Positions 49,191-56,977 of a stretch of DNA of 64,000 nt are shown here, one piece after another; within the stretch, counting starts at the first letter, position 1; each line of letters begins with the position of its first letter. The notes beneath the pieces are model-generated. The model saw only the letters and a list, made by a program, of their open reading frames with translations, did not search any database and was not told the DNA's origin. Location of the stretch: the NCBI RefSeq assembly GCF_001542905.1, contig NZ_LOAJ01000002.1:62001-126000 (forward strand), written 5' to 3'. The DNA comes from Halorubrum aethiopicum (GTDB taxonomy: Archaea; Halobacteriota; Halobacteria; Halobacteriales; Haloferacaceae). The translations under genes were made by a program, and so were the position numbers.

Positions 49191-49777
49191 GCCCGATCCC
49201 CCGTGGTCATATCCTCGGAGGCGTCCGCGACGGCAGTATCGCTTTCGGTACTGATCGCGGTATCGCTATCGGTATCGCTATCGGTATCGAATACGATACC
49301 GGATACGGTATCACTTATTTGCGGCCGGCTCACACACTCACGAACGAACTCGGGAGCGTCACGAGTTGGGGTGATTTGCGACCGATAGATCGTGATAGCG
49401 TCGTCGGGGCGACCGATGTCCAGGTCTCGAAGCGACTGTTCGAGGACCGAACGCGAGACCGTGTCGTGCGACCAGCCGCCCGAGGGGTAGGTGTGCCAGC
49501 GGTGGAACGCCGGCTCGTCGCCCTCGACGTCTCCGGCGGCGTCGTCGTACGCGAGCCACCACTCGTGATCAGACGGGAGATAGAGGTAGATCGCGACGGT
49601 CCCCCGCGTCGCTTCGAGCGCGTCGAGCCACGCGCCGGCGTCGATCGCGTCGTTCGTCCGCCGTCCTGCGAGCACGTCGATGACGGGCTTCGTTGCTCGC
49701 GACGGCGCGAAGGGCGAGCCCTCACACCCGACCAGCAGGCGGTAGGCGGACGGGCCAGCAGTCCGGCGCGTCCCCAT
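49187..49777 (-). CDS. hypothetical protein with iteron-encoded C-terminal repeats
   Basis: 196 residues from ATG 49777 (ATGA overlap). Globular domain with VAIYLYLPSDHEWWLAYDDA, then a C-terminal tail of (DTDS)n repeats encoded by 12-bp iterons. The tail is probably dispensable and present because of the DNA repeats. Confidence 0.65.
   Translation of the reverse strand: MGTRRTAGPSAYRLLVGCEGSPFAPSRATKPVIDVLAGRRTNDAIDAGAWLDALEATRGTVAIYLYLPSDHEWWLAYDDAAGDVEGDEPAFHRWHTYPSGGWSHDTVSRSVLEQSLRDLDIGRPDDAITIYRSQITPTRDAPEFVRECVSRPQISDTVSGIVFDTDSDTDSDTAISTESDTAVADASEDMTTGDRA
49258..49312 (-). repeat. 12-bp iteron cluster inside a coding sequence
   Basis: CGGTATC at 49258, 49270, 49282 and 49306 (exact 12-bp register), with one inverted unit GATACCG at 49295. 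Confidence 0.72.
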
Positions 49778-50163
49778 CAACCGAGCACCCCGTGAAGCGC
49801 GAGGGCGTTCGTGAACGCCGCCAGCGACGTAAGGAGCGCGCCGAAGGCCACGACGCCGGCGGCGGCCGTCCGCGACCACTCACGGACGATCAGGACGGCC
49901 GTCGCGACCAGCGCGAGCGCGCCGAGCTTGAACGCGGCGAAGCCCGCGAAGCCGTAGGCGTGGATGACCGCCTTGATGACGGGGTTGTCCTCGGAGAAGC
50001 CGGCGGTGAGTCCGTACTGCGTCGTGACGAAATCGAGGATCGATGCGATCACCAGGACCGTCCACGCGGCCGCCGCGAGCATGGCGTCCCGCTGCTCGGC
50101 GTCGATATCGCCGACCGCACCACCGATCCGACCGTCCGAACCTCGGGAGTGACTACTCGACAT
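49777..50163 (-). CDS. DUF5658-like membrane protein
   Basis: 128 residues with three or four spans; the first contains SILDFVTTQYGLTAGFSEDNP followed by VIKAVI, close in pattern to the N-terminus of the partial gene at 1-1458. Function of the family unknown. Confidence 0.7.
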   Translation of the reverse strand: MSSSHSRGSDGRIGGAVGDIDAEQRDAMLAAAAWTVLVIASILDFVTTQYGLTAGFSEDNPVIKAVIHAYGFAGFAAFKLGALALVATAVLIVREWSRTAAAGVVAFGALLTSLAAFTNALALHGVLG

Positions 50164-50575
50164 GGCGATCCTCCGGGCTCATATCGAGCGACTCGACGGG
50201 ATCGGCCGCTTCGGTCGGTCCGAGCACGTCGAAGTCCGGGAGTGCGCCCACGAGCGGGCGGCTGTCCGATCGAGTGTAAAGGTCGGTCGCAACCTCCTGG
50301 TGGCCCTCCAGCCCCGATCCTTCGAGCCGGGCGATCACGTCGTCCTTGCCGTCGAGCGGGATGAAGTGGATCACGTCCGTCTCGTCGGCGTCGTAGTCCG
50401 CCCAGCCTTCAGGGGGCGACCGATCGCCGAGGCTGTCGGCGTACTCGCGAATCGACCGAGGCTCGCGAACGACGATGACCCAGTCGTCAGCACCGTCCCG
50501 CGTGTACTCACAGATCGTCCCGACCGTCACGTCCTCGCGAGGGAGTGAGTCCGTCTCGCTGTCGGGCTCAGTCAT
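50153..50575 (-). CDS. hypothetical protein
   Basis: 140 residues starting MTEPDSETDSLPREDVTVGT. Contains DDWVIVVREPRSIREYADSL. Overlaps both neighbours. No family recognised. Confidence 0.65.
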   Translation of the reverse strand: MTEPDSETDSLPREDVTVGTICEYTRDGADDWVIVVREPRSIREYADSLGDRSPPEGWADYDADETDVIHFIPLDGKDDVIARLEGSGLEGHQEVATDLYTRSDSRPLVGALPDFDVLGPTEAADPVESLDMSPEDRHVE

Positions 50576-51083
50576 CACTCTCCTCCGTGAAGCCGAACTC
50601 GTTGAGCGACGCGTTTTCGGCGGCCTTCTCTTCGATCTCTTCCTCGGCGACACACCACTCACACCACCAGTCGTCGGGCGTGTCCGGATCGATGCGCTCC
50701 GTCTCGTCGAGGTCGACCCGTGCGTCGTCGTCGCGGATGACGTGGAGACACTCCGGGCACATCTCGGCTTCGTCGGCAGGCACGAGCAGCCCGTCGATCG
50801 CCCCGATCCGCTCCATCACGTCGAAGGCGGTGACGTACTGCGGGATACGCGTGACCGTCCACTCGTTGCCGTGGACGTTGTGGCCGCCGCGCTCGATCGT
50901 GTCGAACTGGTCGTAGGTGTGGAACGAGTCGCCGTGTTCGCGATTCAAGTGACGCGCGCCACGCTTCGCGATCGACGACAGCTCGTCGCCGCCGAAAATA
51001 CTCGAACAGTCATGCCGGGAACACTCGAACCGGAACGTATCGAGCGCTGGTTCGGTCGCCGGCGCGTCGTTGCTCCGAGACAT
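50568..51083 (-). CDS. zinc-finger protein
   Basis: 171 residues. CSRHDCSSIFGGDELSSIAK followed by HLNREH is a C2H2-like finger, and CPECLHVI with CEWC forms a second zinc site. Probably nucleic-acid binding. ATGA overlap at its start. Confidence 0.7.
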   Translation of the reverse strand: MSRSNDAPATEPALDTFRFECSRHDCSSIFGGDELSSIAKRGARHLNREHGDSFHTYDQFDTIERGGHNVHGNEWTVTRIPQYVTAFDVMERIGAIDGLLVPADEAEMCPECLHVIRDDDARVDLDETERIDPDTPDDWWCEWCVAEEEIEEKAAENASLNEFGFTEESDD

Positions 51084-51451
51084 CAGTACCAGCACCCCTC
51101 TTCGGCCCACGACGCCAGTACGTCGTTCTTCTGTTCGCGAGAGTAGCCGTCGTACTCGCTGTCGCGCTTTGCCGGGCCGATCGACTCGGCAAGGTCGCGG
51201 AGGACGTGCCAAGACGTCTGCCCCATCGGCGTCTCGATCCACACTATCGCCCACTCGTCGCCGGCGTCCGGGGCCGGCTTCCACCCAGACGGTGCGCCCG
51301 TCGCGACGGCCAGCGCACACGCCAGCAGGTTGCGGTCGTGATACACGTCGTTGAGCGTCTTTTCGTTCGTCTCGTCGGCGGTATCGCTATCGGTACCGTA
51401 TTCGGTATCGTTAACGGTATCGCTTTCAGTATCGCTATCGATATCGTTCAT
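51083..51451 (-). CDS. hypothetical protein with iteron-encoded N-terminal repeats
   Basis: 122 residues. The first ~25 residues (DIDSDTESDTVNDTEYGTDS) come from a 12-bp iteron cluster; the conserved-looking domain follows (DEWAIVWIETPMGQTSWHVL then DYDGYSREQKNDVLASWAEE-like). No family recognised. Confidence 0.65.
   Translation of the reverse strand: MNDIDSDTESDTVNDTEYGTDSDTADETNEKTLNDVYHDRNLLACALAVATGAPSGWKPAPDAGDEWAIVWIETPMGQTSWHVLRDLAESIGPAKRDSEYDGYSREQKNDVLASWAEEGCWY
51379..51445 (-). repeat. 12-bp iteron cluster inside a coding sequence
   Basis: CGGTATC at 51379, 51403 and 51415, with variants CGGTACC 51391, CAGTATC 51427 and CGATATC 51439, all in one 12-bp register. Confidence 0.7.
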
Positions 51452-52227
51452 GGTTCGGCCTCCAGGTGGTTGCGCGCGTCTCGAACCGCCGGGTGCGGGT
51501 CGGGTAGTTCACGGATCGTTTTCTGGACGTAGACGCCGTGCGTCTCGTGTTCAACGGTGAGGTCAGTCCCCGTCTCGGGATGCCGAGCGGCGCTCTGCTT
51601 GAAGAAGAACTGGACGCTGTCACGGCGGCACTGATCGCGGATCGAACGCGCCCACGCGTGTTCCATGTCCCGGTAGCCGTCGCCGCTCTCGCCGCCGACG
51701 ATCGCCCACTCGTACCCGGAGAGATCCACGTCGCCGACCGGACCGATCAGCGGCTCGAACGAGACGAACAGCACGTCAGCGTCACACCCACGGAGGAGGT
51801 CGAGACGTTCGGTCACCCGATCGTCCTCGACACTCGTCCCCATCCACACGTTCGGCGGCCACTCCAGCGTCATGTGGGCGGCTCGTCCCGGCCGCTTCGT
51901 GAGGATCTGGAAGATGACGTGCGGGCAGTTCCGCATCACCGCGAACACGTCCTCGATGTACGCGTCGGGCACCTCGGCGTGGAAGAGGTCGCTCATCGAG
52001 TTGACGAACACCCGCGCCGGCTCGTCTATTTCGTACGGCTCTTCGAGCTTGTGCCGCTGGAGGGTGACGTTCTCCTCGGCGTGCTCGGCCGTCCACGGCT
52101 CGTCCGTGTGGCCGTGCATCCGAGAGATAGTCTCGGCGTAGCAGTTCTCACAGCCCGCGGAGACCTTGCTACAGCCGTGTGTGGGATTCCAAGTGCGGTC
52201 AGTCCACGCGATCGCGCTATCTTGCAT
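51448..52227 (-). CDS. DUF5131 (phage Gp37/Gp68 family) protein
   Basis: 259 residues from ATG 52227. The family signature is clear: IAWTDRTWNPTHGCSKVSAG followed by CENCYAE, a three-cysteine motif, then FQILTKRPGRAA and IVGGESGDGYRDM. DUF5131 proteins occur in phages and mobile elements and are thought to be radical-SAM-like or nucleotide-modifying enzymes; the reaction is not established to my knowledge. Confidence 0.85.
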   Translation of the reverse strand: MQDSAIAWTDRTWNPTHGCSKVSAGCENCYAETISRMHGHTDEPWTAEHAEENVTLQRHKLEEPYEIDEPARVFVNSMSDLFHAEVPDAYIEDVFAVMRNCPHVIFQILTKRPGRAAHMTLEWPPNVWMGTSVEDDRVTERLDLLRGCDADVLFVSFEPLIGPVGDVDLSGYEWAIVGGESGDGYRDMEHAWARSIRDQCRRDSVQFFFKQSAARHPETGTDLTVEHETHGVYVQKTIRELPDPHPAVRDARNHLEAEP

Positions 52228-52717
52228 CGGCGTCACCCCCGGCGTTGCGACCGTCGTAGGCGTCGTCGAACGTGTTGATCCACTCCCGTTGGTTCGCCGT
52301 GAGCCCGTGGCGTTCGACCGCCTGCGCGCCGTTCGTGTCGGGCTTGGCGTGAAGCCACTCGCGACGGTTCTGTTCGAGCAGCATCAACGCGAGATTCAGC
52401 ACCGGGCCGTCGTACTGCTCTTTCAGTCGGTCAGCGTGCTCGTTCTTGACCCGGCGGGGTGTCCCGCCGCGAGAGTCGGGATCACAATCGTCGATCGTCT
52501 TTTCGACCACGTCAAGCGCACGGCGTAGTTCTGAGTACGCGTCGATCAACTCCCGGTGGACCCGCCAGAGGTCACTCGCCGGGGTTCGCGTCGTCGCGAG
52601 GCCGGCCGTCTGCGTGACGGCGTCGGCCGTCTCCTCGTTCGCGGCCGCGACTCGTTCGGACACGCGCTGGAGTTGCTCGCGCGTCTCGCCGTCGACGCGT
52701 TCCTCGATGCCCGTCAT
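52217..52717 (-). CDS. helical hypothetical protein
   Basis: 166 residues, mostly helical (TREQLQRVSERVAAANEETA; YSELRRALDVVEKTIDDCDP). Overlaps the DUF5131 start by 11 nt. No family recognised. Confidence 0.65.
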   Translation of the reverse strand: MTGIEERVDGETREQLQRVSERVAAANEETADAVTQTAGLATTRTPASDLWRVHRELIDAYSELRRALDVVEKTIDDCDPDSRGGTPRRVKNEHADRLKEQYDGPVLNLALMLLEQNRREWLHAKPDTNGAQAVERHGLTANQREWINTFDDAYDGRNAGGDADAR

Positions 52718-53256
52718 CGCGGATCCTCCAGTATATCTGCGGCAGTCGTGTCGCTCTCGATAACCATCTCGCCGTCCTCAGTCTCGACGAGAATGCCGGT
52801 ATCGCTATCGGTATCGTATTCGCTATCGGTATCGATATCACCAAGATCGGTGGTCTCGTCCCCAGAGCCTTCGAACCACACCAGGCCCGGCACGTCGATG
52901 TCGGGATAGTCGTGAAACCACTTATCAGGAAGCCACTCGTCGGCCTCCCGTTCGGTCATGGGTGTCGGGAAGACGATGATCGCTTCGAGGTCGTACGGGA
53001 CCGTGACCCCGCCGCTGTTGCCATCGTCGAGGCCGAACCCGATGCCGCCGTCCGGCGCGACGTAGTGTGCTATCCAGCCGCCGTCGAGCTTCGCCTCTCG
53101 GAGTTCGTCTTTCGTGACGAGCTCACAGACGAGGATCCCCTCCTCGATCGTGTGAGAGCCGTCATCGGCGTCGACTTCGACCGTCCGCGTCGGGCGGCCG
53201 ATCCGCCAGCCGGCGTACTCGTACTCGTCGTCGACGTTGTGGTCGTCGTTACGCAT
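52714..53256 (-). CDS. hypothetical protein with iteron-encoded tail
   Basis: 180 residues starting MRNDDHNVDDEYEYAGWRIG. Globular beta-rich domain; near the C-terminus TDSEYDTDSDTGIL is encoded by iterons. Start fixed by overlap with 53249-53764. Confidence 0.65.
   Translation of the reverse strand: MRNDDHNVDDEYEYAGWRIGRPTRTVEVDADDGSHTIEEGILVCELVTKDELREAKLDGGWIAHYVAPDGGIGFGLDDGNSGGVTVPYDLEAIIVFPTPMTEREADEWLPDKWFHDYPDIDVPGLVWFEGSGDETTDLGDIDTDSEYDTDSDTGILVETEDGEMVIESDTTAADILEDPR
52797..52833 (-). repeat. 12-bp iteron cluster inside a coding sequence
   Basis: CGGTATC at 52797, 52809 and 52827, the last 18 bp from its neighbour; degenerate CGATATC follows at 52833. Confidence 0.65.
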
Positions 53257-53764
53257 CGGTCTCACCCTCGTTCTCGCGGTCTGTCTCCCGAGCGCGTGCC
53301 GACCGGCGGTTCTCTTCGTCGGCGAGTCGGTGACGGAGTTCTCGGAGGTCGCTCTCGGAGAGCGATTCCTTGTGCCGAGCGAACGTCTCGATGAGCCCCA
53401 CGTCGGCCCCGCGGTAGCGAAGGGCCGTCGTGAGCGCGTCGCGAAGCTCGCGGAGGTCCTCGGTATTCTCGAACGCCGTCTCCGAGTAGATATCGTCGCC
53501 CTCGACATCGAGACTGATCGACGCGTACAGCGTCGCGACGGGGTCCGGATCGTCGATTGTGTGCGCCGCCACGCCCAGCGAAAGCGTACAGTCGCCCTCC
53601 TCGTACATCCGGACGCGGCCGTCCTCGATGTTCACACCCATCGACGCGTCGAACTCGGTGACGCTCGGGAACACGGCGTCGTCCATCGCAACCGGGACAG
53701 TCTCGCCGTTCGGCATCGTGAGAGTATCGTCGCCGTCATCATCGCAGGTGCCGATGGAGCGCAT
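53249..53764 (-). CDS. hypothetical protein
   Basis: 171 residues starting MRSIGTCDDDGDDTLTMPNG. Beta-rich first half, helical charged C-terminus (LSESDLRELRHRLADEENRR). Start overlaps the upstream stop. Confidence 0.65.
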   Translation of the reverse strand: MRSIGTCDDDGDDTLTMPNGETVPVAMDDAVFPSVTEFDASMGVNIEDGRVRMYEEGDCTLSLGVAAHTIDDPDPVATLYASISLDVEGDDIYSETAFENTEDLRELRDALTTALRYRGADVGLIETFARHKESLSESDLRELRHRLADEENRRSARARETDRENEGETDA

Positions 53765-54186
53765 CAGGCCACCTCCACGTAGCCGATCCGCTCAGTCTTC
53801 TCCGAGACGACCCGGAGCCCGGTGTGTCGTTCAACCATGTCCTCGGCTTCGGCCTGCGTCTCCGCCGTCCGTTCGTACCGCTCGTACCGGTACCCACTCG
53901 GCGTGTCGTCGGCCTCCTTCACGACCACTTCCCACTCGGGGATCAGCTCTGTCTGTTCGGCCATCGACGCGTCGCCGAGGTCAGACTCGATCGCGGCGTA
54001 CTGCCGGTAGATTTCCTCGACACTCGCGCCCTGATCGCGGAGGTCAACCGCGATCGCGGCGAAGTGGTTGTCCGACTCGCGGAGCTTCTGGAACTCACGT
54101 TCGGCGCGAGCGCGCTGCTGCAGGCTCACGCCATCGTTGGGTTGGATCGATTCGTCCGTCGTCGTGTCGTCAGTCTCAGTCGTCAT
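53764..54186 (-). CDS. hypothetical acidic protein
   Basis: 140 residues from ATG 54186, preferred because it lies in the ATGA/overlap pattern of the operon. Helical N-terminal half (LQQRARAEREFQKLRESDNH), beta C-terminal half with RYERYERTAETQAEAEDMVE. No family recognised. Confidence 0.65.
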   Translation of the reverse strand: MTTETDDTTTDESIQPNDGVSLQQRARAEREFQKLRESDNHFAAIAVDLRDQGASVEEIYRQYAAIESDLGDASMAEQTELIPEWEVVVKEADDTPSGYRYERYERTAETQAEAEDMVERHTGLRVVSEKTERIGYVEVA

Positions 54187-54433
54187 CGGGGGTTGTGCCG
54201 GTGTCGTCGGCGTCGTCGGTATGGTCAGTCGCGCTGTGCTCCGTCTCGTCCTCCATCTCGTCGAGGAGGTCGGCGATCGCGAGCCGGATCGCATGCGAGC
54301 GATTCCGGAACTCGCCGGCCTCGACGCGCTCGTCGAGTTCGTTCAGGTGGTCACGCGAGACGCGGGCCGTGATCCGGTGGCGGAGCGCGTCCACATCGTC
54401 GGGGAACACGGGTTTGCGCTCACCGGTCGCCAT
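54176..54433 (-). CDS. ribbon-helix-helix protein
   Basis: 85 residues. RITARVSRDHLNELDERVEA followed by FRNRSHAIRLAIADLL is a CopG-type RHH core; the tail is Asp/Thr-rich and disordered. A candidate transcription factor for the replicon operators. Confidence 0.75.
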   Translation of the reverse strand: MATGERKPVFPDDVDALRHRITARVSRDHLNELDERVEAGEFRNRSHAIRLAIADLLDEMEDETEHSATDHTDDADDTGTTPDDD

Positions 54434-55343
54434 CGGTCGCACCTCCGTTAGTCGCGACCGCGGTCGTGGCATCAATCTCGTCACTCATCCAGCCGATTTG
54501 CTCGAACATCCCGCCTTGCGCGGCCTCGACCTCTTGGAACGGGAACAAGACTGTCAGATCACCAGGAGCGCGAAGCGCGTCGAAGACGCCACGCTCTTCC
54601 AGCGGGTCGCGATAGGCGTGGCCGAGGAGTACCTCCAACTCCACGTCTCGCGGGTCAACGTCGTCGGTAGTCTTCGCGATCCACGCCGCGAGCCCCTCGT
54701 GAACGGTGAGCGCCCACAGGTCGAGCCGGGTGTCCACGGGCTCACCCGAGGGAAGCCGCGCATCCGAGTCGACCGGAATACCGCGCCAGTCGTCGGGCGT
54801 CCGTTCGTAGTACGCGATCGGCGTCTCCGGGTGAAGCACGTCATGCTCGGCGGAAATGACCCGCCAGTCGTCTCGGAGTTCGCCGTAGCCGCCCTTGTTC
54901 GACCAGTACGCACCTTTGTACCGCTCTTCCGCCGGCAGCAACCCATCGTCTTCGTACTTCGAGCCGGAGCAGCCGACCGCAGCGAGCCGGAGCGGGTCGC
55001 GATCGCGGTGGGCGTCGATCGCCCTCGCAGCCGAGAGCGTGATGCTCATCCCGTACCAACGGTCGCCGATCTCGGTGCCTCCGCGCTCGATGTCGCGGAG
55101 CCCGCGCTCGGCCGCCGGCAGCGTGTCGAAGGCGGTCGCGATGTTCGCTGCGAAGGTGCCACGAACGCGCTCGCCGGCGTCGGCGAGGATGTCGATCAGC
55201 AACTCGTAGAGGTCGCGGTCGGTGGAATCGACCGTCACCGCGTGGCTGACGTGGCCGCGGAACTCCTTGACGACCACGAGGTCGTCGGTCGGAAGTTCGT
55301 GCTCGCGGGGCATCGGAGTGGAGTCGGCGGTGTCACTCGACAT
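54420..55343 (-). CDS. DUF6884-domain protein
   Basis: 307 residues from ATG 55343. Central LRLAAVGCSGSKYEDDGLLP, AEERYKGAYW and WRVISAEHDVLHPETPIAYY match the DUF6884 pattern, related to the domain found with archaeosine/7-deazaguanine enzymes. With the TGT-like gene at 27635 this hints at base modification (inference). Helical C-terminal extension ends in TNGGATDGDR. Confidence 0.65.
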   Translation of the reverse strand: MSSDTADSTPMPREHELPTDDLVVVKEFRGHVSHAVTVDSTDRDLYELLIDILADAGERVRGTFAANIATAFDTLPAAERGLRDIERGGTEIGDRWYGMSITLSAARAIDAHRDRDPLRLAAVGCSGSKYEDDGLLPAEERYKGAYWSNKGGYGELRDDWRVISAEHDVLHPETPIAYYERTPDDWRGIPVDSDARLPSGEPVDTRLDLWALTVHEGLAAWIAKTTDDVDPRDVELEVLLGHAYRDPLEERGVFDALRAPGDLTVLFPFQEVEAAQGGMFEQIGWMSDEIDATTAVATNGGATDGDR

Positions 55344-56091
55344 CGGCGACCCCCTGCCATTCGACACGATCGACGGCTTCGTCGACCATCCAAATACGGG
55401 CGACCACGGTCCCGTGTTCGTGCTCACCGGGATCGATCCGATCTTCCGCTTGTTCGATCAACGACTCCGCTTCGTCATGTTCGTCGCGTGAGATGGTTGG
55501 TCGACCGTCCGACCACTTCCAGCCGACGAGGTTCTTCCCGAGCCGGTCAGCCGCGTCGAAAATACGGAGTATGGCGTCGTGTTCAACCCCACCGCCGTCG
55601 GCGACGAGCTCACTCCCAGTCCGCGCGTCGACCGCGTTCCGGTACGATGCGTCGGCGTACGCAGGACACCGTTCCGCTGCCGCGGAACGAGCCTCTTGTA
55701 CCGTGTCGTAGGTCTCGTTTCCAGCGTAGTGAGCGGTGTACTTGCGGTCGGGTACGTCCGGCGGCCGCTCGAACAGTTCGCGCGTCTTGACCTGATACTC
55801 GACGACCCACTCGTGTTCCTTCAGGTCGACCACCTGGCACATGGCTCGTTTCGGATGGATCGTCACGTGCGTCAACACCCGCTCGCCGAGGTCGAGATCG
55901 GTGTCATCGATGGCGTTCGGAACCCGGAACTTCTCGCGACCGTCGCGAGGGTCGTACCAGATCACGCCTGCCTTATCGGACATCGCGTACCGGGCGTGCG
56001 CGTAGTGGGTCCGTCCATCGAGATCGACGCCGATGCCGATCGTCGGAACGGTGCCGGCCGCCTGATCGATGGTGCGCTGGCTACTCGCCAT
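55333..56091 (-). CDS. hypothetical protein
   Basis: 252 residues starting MASSQRTIDQAAGTVPTIGI. N-terminal beta domain (GVDLDGRTHYAHARYAMSDK), a linker with LVADGGGVEHD, and a helical C-terminus. Overlaps both neighbours. No family recognised. Confidence 0.65.
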   Translation of the reverse strand: MASSQRTIDQAAGTVPTIGIGVDLDGRTHYAHARYAMSDKAGVIWYDPRDGREKFRVPNAIDDTDLDLGERVLTHVTIHPKRAMCQVVDLKEHEWVVEYQVKTRELFERPPDVPDRKYTAHYAGNETYDTVQEARSAAAERCPAYADASYRNAVDARTGSELVADGGGVEHDAILRIFDAADRLGKNLVGWKWSDGRPTISRDEHDEAESLIEQAEDRIDPGEHEHGTVVARIWMVDEAVDRVEWQGVADVE

Positions 56092-56977
56092 CGTCAGCAC
56101 CCCGCGTATCCACGTCGCCAACCCACTCATCGAGGGACGCGTTGTTCGAGAGCCGACGGCGGGTCGTCTCGATCTCCGCCTCACAGTCGTCACACCAGAA
56201 CGACGCTTCACTCGGGTCGCCGTCGCCGTCGAGGATGCGGTCCTTCCAGTAGTCGAGCCAGGTGAACGACTCGCCACAGATTTCACACGGCATCGACGGA
56301 TTCCGGTCGATAGGCTGTTCGGGTTCGGGCTGGAGGTCGTCGTAGGAGCCGACCGCCATCCCGCCGTCAGTCAGCAACCCCTGTTCGGGATCGTCGACGA
56401 GCTCTCCGCCATCATCCTCGGGGAGCCGCACGACGCCGACCCGCTGGTCCAGTTCCAGCCGGTCCATCGACCCGGCGGCCGACCGGACCTGCTGCTCCGT
56501 GAGTCCCGTTCGCTCCGCGGCCTCGCGGAACGACAGTTCGGGGTACTCACTCGACTCGATCGCGTCCCGAATCTGCTCGGGGACGGATTGCTCGTCGGGG
56601 TCGGATTCAGAGACACCGCCATCCGTAACGACCGTGTTCCACCGTTCCATCCGGTCGAGACACGTCTCACACGTCACCGGCGGGACGTACTCCTCGCCGT
56701 CCTCGACGAACCGCTCCTCGCGACTCTCGCGCGGAACGTACGAGTCGTTTTCACAGAGCCAGGAGTCCTCAGTCCGTGAGAGCCGGCCGTCCGTGAAGCC
56801 CTCCTTCACGTGAAGATGGACGACGGTGTTGGCCGCGTGACCGGTGCCGGTACTGCCACGAAGCAACCCCGACCGGCGCAGCTTGATCGCCGTGTCGTGC
56901 TCGAACGGGATTTCATACCGACTCCAGAACCGCTCGGCTGCCTCGATCGCGGAGTCATCTCCGGACTGCTCAGACAT
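56081..56977 (-). CDS. zinc-finger and winged-helix protein
   Basis: 298 residues. A CETC pair and CEICGESF/CDDCEAE zinc sites flank an HTH (SFREAAERTGLTEQQVRSAA). Two TDGG linkers (TVVTDGGVSESD, LLTDGGMAVG). Likely a regulator or DNA-handling protein of the operon. Confidence 0.7.
   Translation of the reverse strand: MSEQSGDDSAIEAAERFWSRYEIPFEHDTAIKLRRSGLLRGSTGTGHAANTVVHLHVKEGFTDGRLSRTEDSWLCENDSYVPRESREERFVEDGEEYVPPVTCETCLDRMERWNTVVTDGGVSESDPDEQSVPEQIRDAIESSEYPELSFREAAERTGLTEQQVRSAAGSMDRLELDQRVGVVRLPEDDGGELVDDPEQGLLTDGGMAVGSYDDLQPEPEQPIDRNPSMPCEICGESFTWLDYWKDRILDGDGDPSEASFWCDDCEAEIETTRRRLSNNASLDEWVGDVDTRGADDGE

Noticed and set aside
54187-54197. Twelfth copy of the 11-mer (CACAACCCCCG)
   Set aside because: Last base differs and it lies in the 3' coding end of the RHH gene, so it may be coincidental.
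53559-55790. 743-codon plus-strand ORF
   Set aside because: Runs antisense through several overlapping minus-strand genes; Arg/Ser/Pro-rich translation typical of a shadow frame.
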